A stretch of DNA of 64,000 nucleotides, from NCBI RefSeq assembly GCF_008710095.1, contig NZ_VYKJ01000006.1:62001-126000 (forward strand). Direction: 5' to 3'. A model generated the notes under the pieces. It ran no database searches. It had not been told where the DNA came from and saw only the letters and a list, made by a program, of their open reading frames with translations. Made by a program: the position numbers and the translations under genes. The first letter of the stretch is position 1. Each line of letters opens with the position of its first letter. Below are positions 63,585 through 64,000 of the stretch, piece after piece. The DNA is from Affinibrenneria salicis. Its GTDB lineage: Bacteria; Pseudomonadota; Gammaproteobacteria; Enterobacterales; Enterobacteriaceae.

Positions 63585-64000
63585 TCAGCGGTGCGCGACG
63601 CCCGGCAGGACGCACAGCATTTCGTACAGCAGATTGGCGGCCAGTTGGGCCGTGTTGCCGCTGACGTCGTAAGGCGGCGAAACTTCCACCAGATCGCAAC
63701 CGATCAGGTTAAGCCCGCGGCAGCCGCGCACAATCTCCAGCCCCTGAATCGACGTCAGACCGCCGACCTCCGGCGTGCCGGTGCCGGGCGCCCAGACCGG
63801 GTCCAGACTATCGATATCGAAAGAGAGGTAGACCGGGCCGGCGCCGATGCGCTCGCGCACCTGCGCCATCAGCGGGCTGAGCGACTGATGCCAGCAGGCT
63901 TCGGCCGGCACCAGATGAAAGCCCTGATCCACGCCCCACTGAAAATCCTGCGCGGTGTAGCCCTGGGCGCGCTGGCCGATCTGCACCACTCGCCGGCAGT
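63585..64000 (-). CDS. ureohydrolase (arginase/agmatinase family), N-terminus beyond window
   Basis: Binuclear Mn (or Ni) hydrolase cleaving guanidino groups. Only the last 138 or so codons are present; the frame is open to the window edge. The diagnostic third ureohydrolase signature SFDIDSLDPVWAPGTGTPE, with GG after it, is present, as is VVQIGQRAQGY upstream and DLVEVSPPYDVSGNTAQLAA downstream. It could be agmatinase, guanidinobutyrase, guanidine hydrolase or similar. It heads or is near the start of the leftward catabolic operon. Confidence 0.88.
   Translation of the reverse strand, partial: CRRVVQIGQRAQGYTAQDFQWGVDQGFHLVPAEACWHQSLSPLMAQVRERIGAGPVYLSFDIDSLDPVWAPGTGTPEVGGLTSIQGLEIVRGCRGLNLIGCDLVEVSPPYDVSGNTAQLAANLLYEMLCVLPGVAHR

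Overview
The window is GC-rich chromosomal DNA of a gamma-proteobacterium in the Enterobacterales. Most proteins match Escherichia coli families end to end, and several blocks keep the E. coli gene order: lpoA-yraN-diaA-dolP, ygiD/ygiCB/tolC/nudF-yqiB-cpdA-yqiA-parE, parC-plsC-ftsP, and dkgA-yqhD/yqhC/yghB/metC/exbBD. A sucrose PTS regulon, an AI-2 uptake operon, a D-mannonate dehydratase locus and dispersed palindromic repeats fit a soft-rot or woody-plant enterobacterium (Pectobacteriaceae such as Brenneria, Dickeya or Lonsdalea). The genus is an inference.

Layout. 1-8964: the AI-2 quorum-sensing locus, with lsrRK leftward and lsrACDBFG rightward. 9003-13217: repeat, terminator, then leftward lpoA-yraN-diaA-dolP (envelope, peptidoglycan and replication timing). 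13280-14569: rsmI and the RNase P RNA with a clear promoter and terminator. 14698-18179: hexuronate-type transporter plus uxuA, divergent from a FadR-type GntR regulator. 18424-28570: ygiD, ygiCB, tolC, nudF-yqiB-cpdA-yqiA-parE and a LysR regulator convergent with mdaB. 29406-32131: a TonB-dependent haem-type receptor with a strong Fur box and a long structured leader. 32534-37227: parC, plsC, ftsP. 37477-42167: a YqhC-linked aldehyde/flavin reductase cluster and yghB. 42467-45763: metC and Fur-controlled exbBD. 45786-52567: the complete scrK-scrY-scrA-scrB-scrR sucrose system. 53054-55345: an HPP membrane protein divergent from a TetR regulator, yhbP and an NAD(P)-binding protein. 55433-58176: the anaerobic ribonucleotide reductase nrdDG with NrdR and DnaA boxes upstream. 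58568-59104: a YdjM-like membrane protein. 59130-64000: a leftward cluster of ureohydrolase, TIM-barrel protein, 2-oxoglutarate/Fe(II) oxygenase, periplasmic binding protein and a fused permease-ATPase.

How it fits together. AI-2 is imported, phosphorylated by LsrK and degraded by LsrF/LsrG. The receptor and ExbBD form an iron-responsive uptake pair, though TonB is not in the window. Sucrose enters through ScrY and ScrA, is hydrolysed by ScrB, and the fructose is phosphorylated by ScrK. The right-edge cluster looks like an import-and-catabolism system for a nitrogenous, possibly guanidino, compound and is the best candidate for an undescribed pathway. The clearest unexplained structure is a family of about 50-280 bp imperfect palindromes with shared ends and unrelated middles. 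Two of them sit in the 5' leaders of the two Fur-controlled units.
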